Source: Escallonia rubra
Taxonomy: Eukaryota > Streptophyta > Magnoliopsida > Escalloniales > Escalloniaceae
Assembly: GCA_033065855.1 (NCBI GenBank)
Contig: JAVXUO010002312.1
Location: forward strand, 77,501-141,500
Reading direction: 5' to 3'
Length of the DNA stretch: 64,000 nt
Below are positions 10,998 through 22,979 of this stretch, one piece after another. A program made the position numbers and the translations under genes. The notes beneath the pieces are model-generated. The model worked only from the letters and a program-made list of their open reading frames with translations. It was not told where the DNA came from and made no database searches. Position 1 is the first letter of the stretch; each line of letters begins with the position of its first letter.

Positions 10998-13900
10998 TTA
11001 AAGACGCTCTCGTGGAGAGACTTTAACATGGAGAGTTTGCTGGGAAGAAGCCGAAGATGCCACCTCAAAGAGCTGGACTAGCGTGGTATTCCCAATATTT
11101 GGATGACTGATTTTCACTTCATATTCTCCATGAAAAAGTGAAGAATCAAAGAAACCGGCAGTGTCAGTGACACCAAGTAATCCCTTGTGACTCCATTCTG
11201 CAATGAATTTGTCAACCACATCACCAGTTGGCAAGTTTTTGAACTGGTTATCAGTCAAGCACATCTGATAACATCCTTCTGGTCTCCAAGACGCCCACAT
11301 CACAATCCCCTTCACTGCTGGGTGTGCATATGCCTCCCTTATTATCTCCTCCAAGTACATTGCCTGTTTAAATTATGGAGCAATTGCATTAGTTTAATCA
11401 GCATGAGTGCATGACATGATACAATGAATTCACATGTATTTGATCACCCCATGTTCTCTCACTTCTACTTCCTCTGCTTATCATCTTGGTTTTCTATTCC
11501 TGAGACCATTTGGAAAATTTCTTTTACCAAGACCAACACAAGGTGAGAAGACTTTTAAAGTCGTTTAAAAGTAATATCATTTCTTCGTTCGTAGGAAAAA
11601 GAAGACAATAATGAGGGAAAAACGAAAGCAAAAAAAGGGAAACAAATACATAAACACAACAACAAAAGGTAAAAGCTACTCACACAGGGCTACAAAAGTT
11701 CAAAACTTAAATTACCTGGCTGGGGCTGCTTGAAACATCCAATTCAGTCAGCCAAATCGGCAATCTTGCTTTAGCAAGCTTATCAATTACAGCTCTCATG
11801 TAAGGCAGGTTTGGAACATTAAAATGACCCTCCAGTCCAATTGCAAGAGGACCCCTATAGCCAGTGGACCGAATCTCTCTGATCTTGGCTAGATACTTAT
11901 CTGGCGTAGTGGATCCATCACTTACCTCTTCAATTGTGTTATACTCATTCAAGAACAAAGTTGCCTTCTTGTCAAGCCGGCGGGCTTTGCGATAAAAAAC
12001 AGCCGAAGCATTTCTTCCAAGTTTACTTTCATAGAACGAAAAGTGCAAATTTTCGTTGTTAACATCCCATGCAATAACTTGGCCTTTGTATCTCTGCACA
12101 ACTGATTTTATCCTTTTCTGGACAGCAAATGATAGTAGGCTTGGTGGAAGCGATTTGACCCATTGCTGTTGGTGCTTAGGATCGTCCCATACTACATTGT
12201 GGCCTCGGACTGCAATGTGATGTTTCTGTGCGAACTGGAGCATTGCATCGGGAATAGAGTAGTTTTCCTTTCCAGGAGACTTTTCAGTGCTGTACCACTT
12301 CATTTCATTTTCAAATGTTGTTACCTTGAACCTTGACGTGAACCAATCTTGAAATGCTTTGTTGCTTAGAATATTCTGGTTCATGGCACAACCAAAGGGA
12401 AAATTACGTTTGCGCTGCGTGATGGAAACTTTTGCCTTGGTTAGAGGATTTCCTTGCGCATCAATGGCATGGATTTTGATCTTCCTCATGCGGTACTGCA
12501 ATAATTTTCTCATTCATGATAAGTTTATCATAGCATTGGTAGCTTAACCAAAATCAAGTATTAAAAAGAAAGATTACAAGCTTTGGCTAACATGCGAATT
12601 GAATTTTTTGAACAAAAAGGATGTCATTTTACATGTTCTCGACAACATTCGTCTCAAGGAGAAAGATACTGGCTTCAATTTTCACTCCCTTCTATTCTAC
12701 TTTAGTACAAAGAGAAATAAATCATGATATCTATGTCAAATATATTGTCATGCTAAATGCATATTGTTTCCATAACACTACACATAACTATAATTAACAA
12801 AATTTCCTTGACTTCTTTTAACTTACCTTCTCAGTGCTTATATCTTGATGAGATCTCCACTGCTCTTGAGTGAAGGGTTGTAATGAAATGCTATCCGCCC
12901 ATATCTCAACCAATGTATTTTTGCTCTGAAAGAGGACAAGAAATAGTTAGGATTTGCGTTTGGTTGCCAAAGAACATGTGTTGCAAAGTGTACCTCAAAG
13001 TAGAGTTGGGCAGGGCCTGAATCAGTAACAGTGAGGCCACCCTTCAGCATTGACCAGCAACCATGCTTGGCAATCACCCAGCCTGCATTTTTTACGCCTG
13101 CAGGAGTTTTGAACATGGCAGCTACTTCAGCATTTCCATGACTTACCTGTAACCAAGCTGCAAGAAAAACAATAACTGAGCCATGAGTGCATTTTCTCCA
13201 AATTGTTATTCAATTTTCACTTATATATTCAACCTTACTATCAGAAGTTGCTTGCCAATGATCTTTGGACAAGGCAAAATTTAGAAAAGCGAAGCGTTAG
13301 AGAGGACCTGAAACAAAACGATATAACACGATACGGGGAAATGATGGTCTATGCTTACTGCCAAATAAGGTTTCATGTCCTTTTGCACCTATCAAACACT
13401 ATTGTCTATTGCATATCTAGTTGACAGGGAAAAGATAACCTGAAAAGGTGTAGATTTTTCCCTCCTCCAAGTGGAACTTCTGCGATAGACTATCATGCGG
13501 ACGTTTTCTATGATGAGCGACAACGTACTGATTCCCGCTTTTGGACACTCGCTTCTCTATCAACGAGTGACCAAAGGTACTCCAACCCTTCAGTCCAGAA
13601 TTCAACTGCGGGTTCACTACGATCCCTCCATCATATTGAGGTTTAAGAGGATTTGCCAAACACTGGAAAAATATATGAAGACAATAAACTTCAACACTAG
13701 GAAAAAAACAGTTTACTATAGTTACTTGTCATACTCAAATACAATCCAAGTATATAAGAAAGCTTGCCTCAATCGTATAGTGGTAATCATAGGAGACTGC
13801 ATTCACTTCAACCCCTGCATATGCAAAAAGGTTAACGTATAAATTTGGGGCAGTTACCACTTACCACAATTATTGATCCTAAGACTATTAGTTAGCCCTA

Positions 13901-14289
13901 AACTTTCTGATTGTAACCTTTTTAGTCCCCCGTGGCTATAGAGCAACCTTGTGCTAGGCATTTTGGAATTTTAGCGAGAGTTTGTTGCTAAAAGTTTTGC
14001 ATAGGGCACCAACATTTAGCTAATGTTTCTGGCAGAAGGTTACGGCGCACAGATCATCAGGACAGTCCGTGATGCAGTTACGAAAAGTTTAGGCACCAAC
14101 AGTCAGTGCTTATGATCTAGGGACGACTATATATGAAGCAACTATGTATGGACAAGATGATCTACCCTTCTTAGCATCGTCTAGCCCGGGGAACCATCTT
14201 GGTGGGTGAAAATACAGATATGACAAACCTGTAAAGAGAAAAGAATAGAAGAACAGGGGAAGCAAGCTGTTTCTTTGTCCGTTTTTCAT
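10998..14289 (-). CDS. GH10 endo-1,4-beta-xylanase-like protein, gene 2
   Basis: Predicted secreted GH10 protein of 579 aa. Exons on minus: 14289-14229, 13814-13768, 13662-13440, 13157-12994, 12925-12827, 12495-11716, 11363-10998. A signal peptide (starts MKNGQRNSLLPLFF) is followed by the 'SYDY' linker exon, the carbohydrate-binding module (YDGGIVVNPQLN, GCWSMLKGG) and the GH10 domain. The acid/base lies in WDVNNEN (about E346) and the nucleophile in LTELDV (about E449). The usual IGLQGHF motif reads IGLEGHF here: the conserved Gln is Glu at about residue 420. The second residue before NEN is Asn instead of Val. Intron 2 uses a GC donor (GAG|GCAAGC). The frame is intact throughout, so the gene looks expressed, but the Gln-to-Glu change could alter catalysis. 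It is tandem with gene 1 and divergent from gene 3. Confidence 0.94.
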
Positions 14290-15787
14290 GGCTAACAAGT
14301 TCGGAGTTTCAAACCTGAAACCGAAATGGTTGGATTACAGTACTAGTGATTCTCAGTAACTAAAACAAGGGTGATCGAGGAGGATGAATGGAGCTTAGAT
14401 ACCAGAAACTCCACGCACTTCTTCTGCTTCTGCTACATTATCTGACAAGTCACTTGAATTCTAATGGAATACGGGCTGCTAACAAGACTATCATTCTACA
14501 TGCATATATATATATACACACGGCACGATTTATTAGCCTTGGGTTGGGGGTGAGTGATGAAACTCATGTTTAGCACATGTTTTATACATTAATCAAACCC
14601 ATTAGCAGATTTGCCATACCCGGCTGGTATATTGAAAGTTTGGCACTTTTGCCTAGAACTTAGAAAGAACTATTGAAAAATTATTGTGTTGTTATGTGGT
14701 GATGACAAGCATTATCGACTGTTGATATGGTTTATCATTTGAGAATTGATAACTCAACCCCACAACTGAACCAAACCCGTCCATCATGTGAATCTCACAT
14801 AAATAGTTCTATTTGGAGTGAGCTAGCTAAGTCAATTTGGGAGTGAGATGATCACCACCCTCAGTTGTTTTTTGCATTTTGGAAGGGAACTAGATCAATG
14901 TATAGATCGGTTGAAAGTGAAACAAATCTCTAAATTAGGAAGATGCATTTCTTTAACTACTCGTACATGTTTTACTAAAATTAAAATGTGCGAGGAGGCA
15001 AGTGTGTTGATGGCTATGTGAGTATCTACGGCAACTAGAGATGAACGCACGTGATGCAAAGTCTTTTCACGCCAACTGTTAATATAAATTTTTTGGACGA
15101 AAAAGGTGACGAAAAAGTTATTTGTGCTGCTATGCCGTAGAAAATTTTTGTGTGGCATGACTAAACCACATAAGTTTAATCAGATTGTTAATAGTATCAT
15201 TATGATACCACTATATCATTAATGGTACTTCATTAATTTTACACGGAAAAAAAAGTAATTGGAGTCACGTCATAATTTTTTTTTCTATGGCGTAGCAACA
15301 TATAATCGACACTCTAATAATTAATTAATAATGATAGGAGATGAATAAATTACTATAAGCTTTCTTATGCACATGTAAGTTTTTTCATCTCATGCACAGC
15401 TGTATATATCATCAGTAAAAAGAAGATAAAATGAACATTTTTCAATTGTATTTGTGGCTTCTTTGCAAAAACTGCGTATTAGAAAAGAAAGAAACTTCTA
15501 TTATCATTTTTCTTGGACAAACTTAAGCGACAGTGGAAGAAGTTTAGTAGTACCCAAAGTGGTATTTTTGGTTTTAAGCACTTTCTGTTTTTGAGTGGAC
15601 GCATTAAATACTTTCCTTTTCTTGCCAAACATAAATCCATTTTAAAGAGCTTAATTAAAAACGTGTTTGGCCGGTCCAAATCATTTTCGAATGTCTATAG
15701 TCATTCATTCATTGCATTGGTAATATGTTATTTGAACTTTTTTATCTCCGTAAGTGTACATTTATTGTATTTGCCAGAGCAACATGT
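14290..15787. promoter_or_regulatory. Intergenic, probable promoter side of GH10 gene 2
   Basis: Genes 2 and 3 are head to head, with start codons 2.9 kb apart. An alternating TATATATATA tract at about 14503-14513 lies about 215 bp upstream of the gene 2 start and could serve as its TATA region. No further gene was recognised. A 9-bp target duplication of a MITE starts at 15788. Confidence 0.4.
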
Positions 15788-15796
15788 TAAAATTAT

Positions 15797-16031
15797 GAAC
15801 AAACTTTGGATGCTACCTAGGATGTAGGAATTTTCCTCCAACCCCGCATATAGTGACAATTAATAGTCGCTAAATATTTCTGGTGGCTTTTCCGTTAATA
15901 CTTTCAATGACAATTCTTAAAAGCATTTTTTTAGCGTTACTAATTAGAAGTCCCTAGAAACATATGACAACCATTAATCGTCGGTATATGAGGAAGATTC
16001 CTTTAACTGGGGTAGCAGCCAATTTTTTTCC
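15797..16031. mobile_element. Mutator-like MITE, copy 1
   Basis: A 235-bp element is flanked by perfect 9-bp direct repeats, TAAAATTAT at 15788-15796 and 16032-16040. Its ends are imperfect inverted repeats: the left begins GAACAAACTTTGGATGCTAC, and the right, read inverted, begins GGAAAAAAATTGGCTGCTAC. It is about 240 bp, has no coding capacity and shares its whole length with the copy at 33552-33793. A 9-bp target duplication is characteristic of Mutator-like elements, so this is inferred to be a non-autonomous member of that superfamily. Confidence 0.85.
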
Positions 16032-16040
16032 TAAAATTAT

Positions 16041-17194
16041 AGTCATCTATCTCTTTCCTTTCTCTTTTTCTTACGACTCAACCAAACAACACCAGCGAAA
16101 GACCTTTTTCCTCTCTTCGGGATGAAAAATGGGGGGGGGGGGGGGGTGATAATTTTCTATCCCTCTAGTTTTACATTATGTCTGCCAAACAAGCCCTAAG
16201 CAGTGGCTTGCGAGGTACCTTCTTTTGGGTATCTACTATGCCATCTTTTTCTGGTGTTTATAATGCCTCTGTTCCTCAGTGACGCTAACGAGTGTATTTC
16301 TTGATGAAAAGAAAAAAAGTATGAATAAAATCACGGCTTAAAGTTCAAGGTTTGTGAGTTCATACGTATAAGTGAATCAAGGCACGACTGGATGCATAAA
16401 GCAACGAATCCGATGAGTACCGGACTGCGAATTTCTGTTGATCTCTTTTGAGCCTTATATGTTTGTTAGACATAAATAAGAGAACAATGAAACCTTGCTT
16501 GGCTACACAATCGTGACATAAAAACAAACATAAATAAGAGAACACAAAGCCTTGTTAATTTGTTTACAACTCTAACATATAAAAAATAAAAAAATCATTG
16601 AGTATGTAGCAGATAAAAAAAAATTAGAACACTGAAGGTCATGGTACGCTACAAACAAAGTATATGTAAATAAAATTGGTCCATTCAAAGAAGTATAATG
16701 AAACTAAATAGAGATTCAAACCTCAGCCAATTAGAATTACCAGTTTCAAATCTCAGTGAAAGAGTTATAATGAAACTCAATCGTTCGAGTCCATTCAGAC
16801 ATGGAGATCCCTACCATATCAAAGAAGGATTGATGCATTATCTACCAACTCCAACTCTATAAAAAGTTCAATCGTTAATTACTAGTTACAGTTTCCCATT
16901 AACGTTCTAAGATACGCTAAACAGCCCAAAACTTTATCTAACCAATCTGCTAAAAAATTATTACCTTGCATTGAAGCAATTTCTAGCACAATCTCTAGAC
17001 TACCTCAATGTGTATATGTCGTACTGTTCATGATAATCTTTCCCAACTCACCTTCCACATTCAGTAGTACTCTTCTTGAGGTTCAGACTTCAGATATGCT
17101 TGTCGAAACCTATTCCTTCCCCCGGATGGATATTCATGCTGATTTGATATGTTCAATGCAGGTTTCAGGGTTCCAGAGCTGAACTTAATTTGCG
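16041..17194. promoter_or_regulatory. Upstream region of GH10 gene 3
   Basis: AT-rich with a 16-base G homopolymer at 16131-16146. A TATA-like box, CTATAAAAAG, lies at about 16857-16866, roughly 330 bp before the gene 3 start codon. No gene was recognised. Confidence 0.35.
16131..16146. repeat. G homopolymer, 16 bases
   Basis: An uninterrupted G run 100 bp right of Mutator-like MITE copy 1. Confidence 0.9.
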
Positions 17195-20100
17195 ATGAAG
17201 ATTGGCGCGCAAAAGAATTTTCTCCTACTGCTAGTTTGTTCTCTTCTAATAACAGGTTTATCGATTTTTTTGGTGAATACCCGGCCATCAATATGACATA
17301 AGCAAATTATTTGGAAAAATACTAATTAATTATATAAATTACAGGTTTTGCCGTTGATGCAGTGTCATATGATTACAGTTTCACTTATGAGGTAACCATC
17401 CTAGCAACTACTATTGGTTCTACATTATAAATATATATGAACTTCTACATCTCTCTGTAGCTCCAACCATTTGTAGCTACCCTAGATATGACATTGACAA
17501 CGTTGTGGCTGTTCTTCAGTGTCTGGAAGAGCCCCACAGACCACAATATGGGGGAGGAATTGTTACGAATGCTGAACTGAATCAAGGATTAAAAGGATGG
17601 GAGCCATTTGGCCAATCAAAAGTAGAGGCGCGACGATCAAAGAGCGGCAATGCATATATTGTTGCCCGTCAAAGACGACAACGACATGATAGTTTCTCGC
17701 AGAAAATCTACCTGGAGAAGGACTTGTTGTACACCTTTTCTGGTACTTATTTTCCGAAACTGGTGAAGTGGCCATGGTATAGGCATTTGTACTTGATACT
17801 TGACCATGCCACACCAATATTCTTAATTGTGTTTCTTGAAAAGATTCTGTTAACATCATTGCTCCTGGTATCAATTATATATTGTCAGCAAGATTTGGGA
17901 GCACCAAAAAAAAATAAAAAATCAGCTTAATGTGTTCTTGGTTTCTTGCAGCTTGGTTTCAGGTTAGCAATGGAAGTGCTGATGTAGCTGCCGTGTTCAA
18001 AACGCCTACGGGCTCCAAACATGCTGGTTGGGTTACTGCCAAGGCTGGCTGTTGGTCTATGCTCAAGGGTGGTCTCACTGTCGATGCTTCTGGCCCGGCC
18101 GTTCTGTATTTTGAGGTACACCTTTTTTTTACCTTATTTAGTCGTATAACCACCATTGTCCTTTTATTCTGATTTTTTTCATGGAGGGAGGAAATTGCTG
18201 TGGTTTTCAAGTGTTTTCTAGGAAACTAAACATAGCAGCCTTGCCTTTCTTCTGTGCCTCTCTTTGGGTATAATTCTATGAGATTATCAAGTATTTCATG
18301 TTCTCTACAGAGTAACGATACAGCAGTTGACATATTGGCGGATAGCATTTCTTTACAACCGTTCACTCAAGAGGAGTGGAGATCTCATCAAGATCACAGC
18401 ATTGAGAAGGTAAATTGGGACGATCTTATATATTAAGATCGGAAAAATATTTGAAAATATTATCGTTCGAATATGTTCATAAAAATATGCCGGATAACAC
18501 CGTGAATCTTTTCCACATACAACCTTCGCTATCTATCTTATGGCACATACGTTTGAAAATCTATTGGATCTTATACTCCAATCAATGCAAATTTAATGAT
18601 ACTTGCTCAATGAAACTTTTATTATACCATAATCATACTTTGGAGAAGTCTGTCAATGGCGGGCATAAGGTAACACTAGAAACTCTCGACTAATGGACTT
18701 GGTACAGACAACAGAATAGTCAGTGAATATGGTGTATTTAAAGAAAATTATTTTCATACTTGGCTAATTTCAGTTTCTCCGTACAATGATCACTTGTGCA
18801 TTTGCAGGCTCGTAAAAGCAAGGTGAAACTTCAAGCCGTGGACGCGCAAGGCAATGCTCTTGCCAACGCAGCAGTCTCCATCGTGCAGAAAAATTCAGAC
18901 TTCCCTATTGGTGTTGCTATCAACAAAAACATCCTAAGCAACACGGCCTATCAGAACTGGTTCACCTCAAGGTTCAAGGTAACCGCTTTTGAAGACGAGA
19001 TGAAGTGGTACAGCACTGAATATAGCCAAGGCAGGGAGGACTACTCAGTTCCAGATGCCATGCTTCAGCTGACCAAAAGTAATGGCATTTCAGTCCGCGG
19101 CCACAACGTATTCTGGGATGATCCTCAGCGTCAACCCAAGTGGGTCCAATCACTTTCAACAGATGAAATACGGACAGCAGCTGAAGCAAGAATAAATTCC
19201 ATGATGACAAGATACAGCGGGCAGCTTATCGCATGGGATGTTGTCAACGAAAACATTCATCACTCGTTCTTCGAAAGTGAACTTGGAGAAAAAGCTTCAA
19301 TAGATTTTTACCACCAGGCAAACAATCTTGATGGCAATAATAGTTTGTTGTTCTTGAACGAGTACAATACTTTAGAAATTGAGAGTGATGGAGCATCTTC
19401 CCCAGCCAAGTACTTAGCTAAGATTAACGATATTCAATCTGCCGGTCAGCTTCCTCTGGCAATTGGGCTCCAGGGTCATTTTTATACTCCAAATCTAGCG
19501 TACATGAGATCAGCAATTGATCAGCTCGCAGCGGCAAAGTTGCCAATCTGGCTTACAGAATTGGATGTCTCAAATAGCCCTGATCTGCAGGTAACTAAAA
19601 TCTTTCAACACTACGCTGATATTAAAGAATAGGGGCTTGATGCAATGGTAAGCTTACTCCATCCCGTTTGGAGATAAAAATGTAAAACAGAATAGCGTGA
19701 CTTGTCTAGTACATTTGGCCTCATAACACGAAGTAGCATCAGAAGTCAGAATTGAACTTGATTACTAGAACTGCTCCGACATCTTTCTGGTAGAAGTTTC
19801 TGGATAGGTTCAAGAAGATCATTTTCCTTTATCATGTCATACTTATGTCTAAATTTTGGACAGGCAAGGTACTTGGACCAAATCATAAGGGAGGCGCACG
19901 GACATCCAGCAGTAAATGGGATCGTGATTTGGTCAGCATGGCATCCCACAGGATGTTATCAGATGTGTCTTACAGACAACGACTTCAGAAACTTGCCAAC
20001 TGGCGATGTGGTCGACAATATCATCAAGGAGTTCAGTTTTAACAAGTTATCAGGAACAACAGACGCTAATGGCTACCTTGAAGCTTCACTTTTTCATGGG

Positions 20101-20217
20101 GAGTATGAAGTGACAGTAAGTCACCCCAAGATGGGGGACTCCAGCGTATTACAGAGCTTTAAGGTGGCATCGACGGGTTTCTCCGAGCAAACCCTAAATG
20201 TCAAAGTCTTTGCTTGA
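17195..20217 (+). CDS. GH10 endo-1,4-beta-xylanase-like protein, gene 3
   Basis: Predicted secreted GH10 protein of 576 aa. Exons: 17195-17255, 17345-17391, 17520-17742, 17952-18115, 18311-18409, 18808-19590, 19864-20217. The ATG opens a signal peptide (MKIGAQKNFLLLLVCSLL). Exons 3-5 encode the carbohydrate-binding module (YGGGIVTNAELN, GCWSMLKGG), exon 6 most of the catalytic barrel, and exon 7 the last strand plus a beta-rich tail. The acid/base is in WDVVNEN (about E346) and the nucleophile in LTELDV (about E449); RGHN and IGLQGHF are conserved. Exon sizes match the paralogues (47, 223, 164 and 99 nt for exons 2-5). Unlike the other three, all introns appear to be canonical GT-AG, including intron 2 (GAG|GTAACC). 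It is the only plus-strand member, so the cluster has had at least one inversion. Confidence 0.94.
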
Positions 20218-20501
20218 GTTTTTTTTCTTTTCCGGTACAAACTATAATGAATTTTGTTAATTGCTAATTAAAGAATATAAACATGGAACAACTTCACGTT
20301 TTTGCTCATAATGTAGTCGGGTTCAGCAGGAACGAGACTGCGAACTACTTATTCATCCAAACTCCGGGTTAGGAACACTATATACCAAATTTCTGGGATA
20401 AATATCAGTACAAACAAATTTCTTATCTGCCCTTTACGTAGATATGCAAAATTAACATCAGCACTCAATCAGTTAGTTACTGTGTTCAACCAAATCCAGC
20501 A
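20218..20501. other. 3' flank of GH10 gene 3
   Basis: Presumed 3' UTR and spacer. An AATTAAAGAATATAAA stretch after the stop codon could serve in polyadenylation. Nothing else is seen. Confidence 0.4.
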
Positions 20502-21180
20502 TTAGCGTAGTTGCATTACCTTTGGTGATGAAAGGGTGAGACGGCAGCTGGGCACTGTCCACCTTCTACCAGACTCTTTCTGCAAGGAACAACGGATGAA
20601 GTCCCGAAAATTCTCAGAAGCTTCTTCAGGCAAGTTTGTTGGCTCTTCAAAACATATCTCCCGCGTTAGTTCTGCCCTTACCAACTTTTGGCCAGGTAAC
20701 GAATAAGGATAGTGTGCCATGTAAAGTTCCATCAAAGTCAACCCTAAGCTCCAAATGGAAGTTATGCATGAACGTAATGCTCATAATTTCCCTCTAGACC
20801 TAGCTGCTAATCTCCATCAAATCCGTTATTGTCACCACAAGTATCCGAAGCAAATCGATCGTTCTGGACTCATGTAAGCCGACGTGCCAACACAAGTATG
20901 CAAGCTATTCACCATCCTACTAACGACAAAAATCAGCAATACTGACTTCCTTCTTCTGACTGATCAATAGATTTTATCGTTTAATATCTTGGTGAACGAT
21001 CTTCTTTTCATGAATGTAATCAAGACCCTTAAGACCTTGGCGAGCTATGTTGGCAATCATAGCTTCGGAGAAAGAACTCTTGGTTTTTACGAGATTATCG
21101 AGTATGCCACCATCCATGTACTCCATTAGAATGGCGATATCTCCCGATGGCTGTTGCAATACGCAACGGTATCTAAAACT
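20502..21180 (-). pseudogene. MAP kinase kinase pseudogene (group D MKK7/8/9-like)
   Basis: The minus strand shows successive kinase motifs of a plant MAPKK: PSGDIAILMEYMDGG (hinge), GLDYIHEKKIVHQDIKR then a stop codon where PSN would follow, NLLISQKKEVSIADF (DFG region, Gly lost), VGTSAYMSPER (activation segment), and SIWSLGLTLMELYMAHYP to RCSLQKESGRRWTV (C-lobe). The HRD arginine is Gln, and there are several stops and frame breaks around 20742-20975. Group D MKKs are usually intronless, as here. The N-lobe is missing on this strand. A short plus-strand stretch at about 21168-21215 translates as TEGELVALKIL and resembles a kinase VALK strand, hinting at an inversion. It is clearly non-functional. 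Confidence 0.85.
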
Positions 21181-21239
21181 GAAGGAGAGTTGGTAGCACT
21201 GAAGATCTTAATCTCTCGGCGGGCTTGCTTGCTTCGGGG

Positions 21240-22382
21240 GTAGCCAGGGATCTCTTTTAAGGCGTAAATTGCTAGCGGGTTGGAGGTTTTTGGGTGTTGC
21301 AGGCAACTGAAGATGAAGGTTTAGGTGAAGAGATGTCCTACTACTGCCATTGAAGCTTAATGTGAAAAATAAAATTAGGGTTAACAAGGTTGAAATGAAA
21401 AGGTTTTTGAAGGAAAAAAACTAAGGGCTGCTTAGCACTCTATATGCAAAGGATAGAACAAAAAGTTGCGTTTCTGCAAAGCAAGTAACTTACTTGAGTT
21501 CAAGTTTTCTCCCTTTTATGAACACAAATAGGCAAACTCGAGTGACCCTTTTCTTTTCTGGATTTGAGGAGAACGACGGGGCTGCCGATGATTACGGTTG
21601 CGGCCAGTTATTGGCTGAAAAAATTCAACACTTGGACCCGCAGAAAGACCTTCGTGCTAGATAATTCCTTTTGTGGAGAACTTTTATTTTGAAAATTACC
21701 GTACAGTTTGATTTTTGCTTCGATTCACTGAAGGCTAATCACACCCCATTTTCTATCATTTACACATCCTATAAGTATATTTGTCGCTAAAATTGCATAT
21801 TTGGACAATAATTTTTAGCGATAAATAAATTTGAAATAATTTGTGAGTAGCAAACAAAAAAATGTGTAAATAGCCTCAACCCCCAAGAAATACAGCGGGG
21901 TGCACAAAAACACATCCGTTGCAGGAATTATATAGTTATGTCACTAATGCTTCCTTGGTTTATTTCCCACAAGCAGCATATTACTTGTTAGTAACACAGA
22001 ACTTATCGAATCATACAGAAATGATCGAATCTGTGGACGCCCTGAAAATGCTATGCGGTGTTCGGAAATGTTTGAAAATTAAGATTGAGATTTTCTTTTC
22101 AAAAAATGTAGATGTTGGTACATTATCTAGAAGATTAGGTTCATATTAGACCTGACAAACAGATACTCGCAAGTAACCATTCGGGTATAGCAAACAACTA
22201 CACGCACACCAGACGCGCCAACACACACAGACACAACACATATATAGACGCCACACATACATTCACAACTAAATAGTACACATGCACACACAGACGCATA
22301 TAATATTGGAGATTTAAAGTTATTGTGTAACCAATCGACAAAATAAATGACAAAGAGATCAAAAGTTAAAATCTAGAATATA
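21240..22382. other. Intergenic, no gene seen
   Basis: AT-rich sequence with no recognisable protein or RNA gene. A CACACA-rich patch occurs at about 22200-22295. A 76-codon plus frame at 21919-22149 has no family character. Confidence 0.4.
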
Positions 22383-22814
22383 GGTAGCGTTTGGTAACAC
22401 CTATTTTCAAAAAAAAAAACTAAAAACCAAAATCTGTTTAATTTTTTTTTTTACAAAAATAAATGGGTGTTTGATTACCTAATTTTTATTTTGAGTGTTT
22501 GATTATTCAGTTTTTATTTTGAATTTTTTCATTAGTGGTGGTTTGCTGTGGCGGTGGCCGACGGTGGTGGTGGCCGGCCGTCGGTGGTGGCTGCTAGTCG
22601 CCGGCGATGGCTGGTGGCTGCCGGCGGTGGGCAGTGGGAGGGTGGTGGTCTCAAAATAAAAATCAAAACTAAAAACCGAAAACTCCTTTTTGGAGTTTTA
22701 AAAAACAGTCCTGTTTTAAAAACTGAAAGAAAAAAAAAACGAAAACTGTGTGCTAAACGCATTTATTTTCTTCAATTTACAAAACTGAAAAAATAAACTT
22801 TACCAAACGGAACC
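22383..22814. mobile_element. MITE-like element with GGTNNCGTTTGGTAA termini
   Basis: A 432-bp segment has inverted ends: GGTAGCGTTTGGTAACACC at the left, and GGTTCCGTTTGGTAAAGTT when the right end is read inverted. Both ends are flanked by the trinucleotide ATA (22380-22382, 22815-22817). The interior has A-rich arms (repeats of AAAAACCAAAA type) around a G-rich core (22540-22650) and no coding capacity. A 3-bp duplication fits PIF/Harbinger-type elements, but ATA is not the typical TAA/TTA, so the superfamily is uncertain. Confidence 0.6.
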
Positions 22815-22979
22815 ATAGTTTACCGTGAGTATATATGTCCGTGCCCGACCTATTCTTATCTGACATATGCAAGCATATCCAGTTTTTTGGCCCTTTACCG
22901 GGTCTAATTAGCCCCACCCTTCTTTCACTCTTTGCCTCCATAAGCACAAAACTGTCTATTAGTCACCAACTATCCAAAG

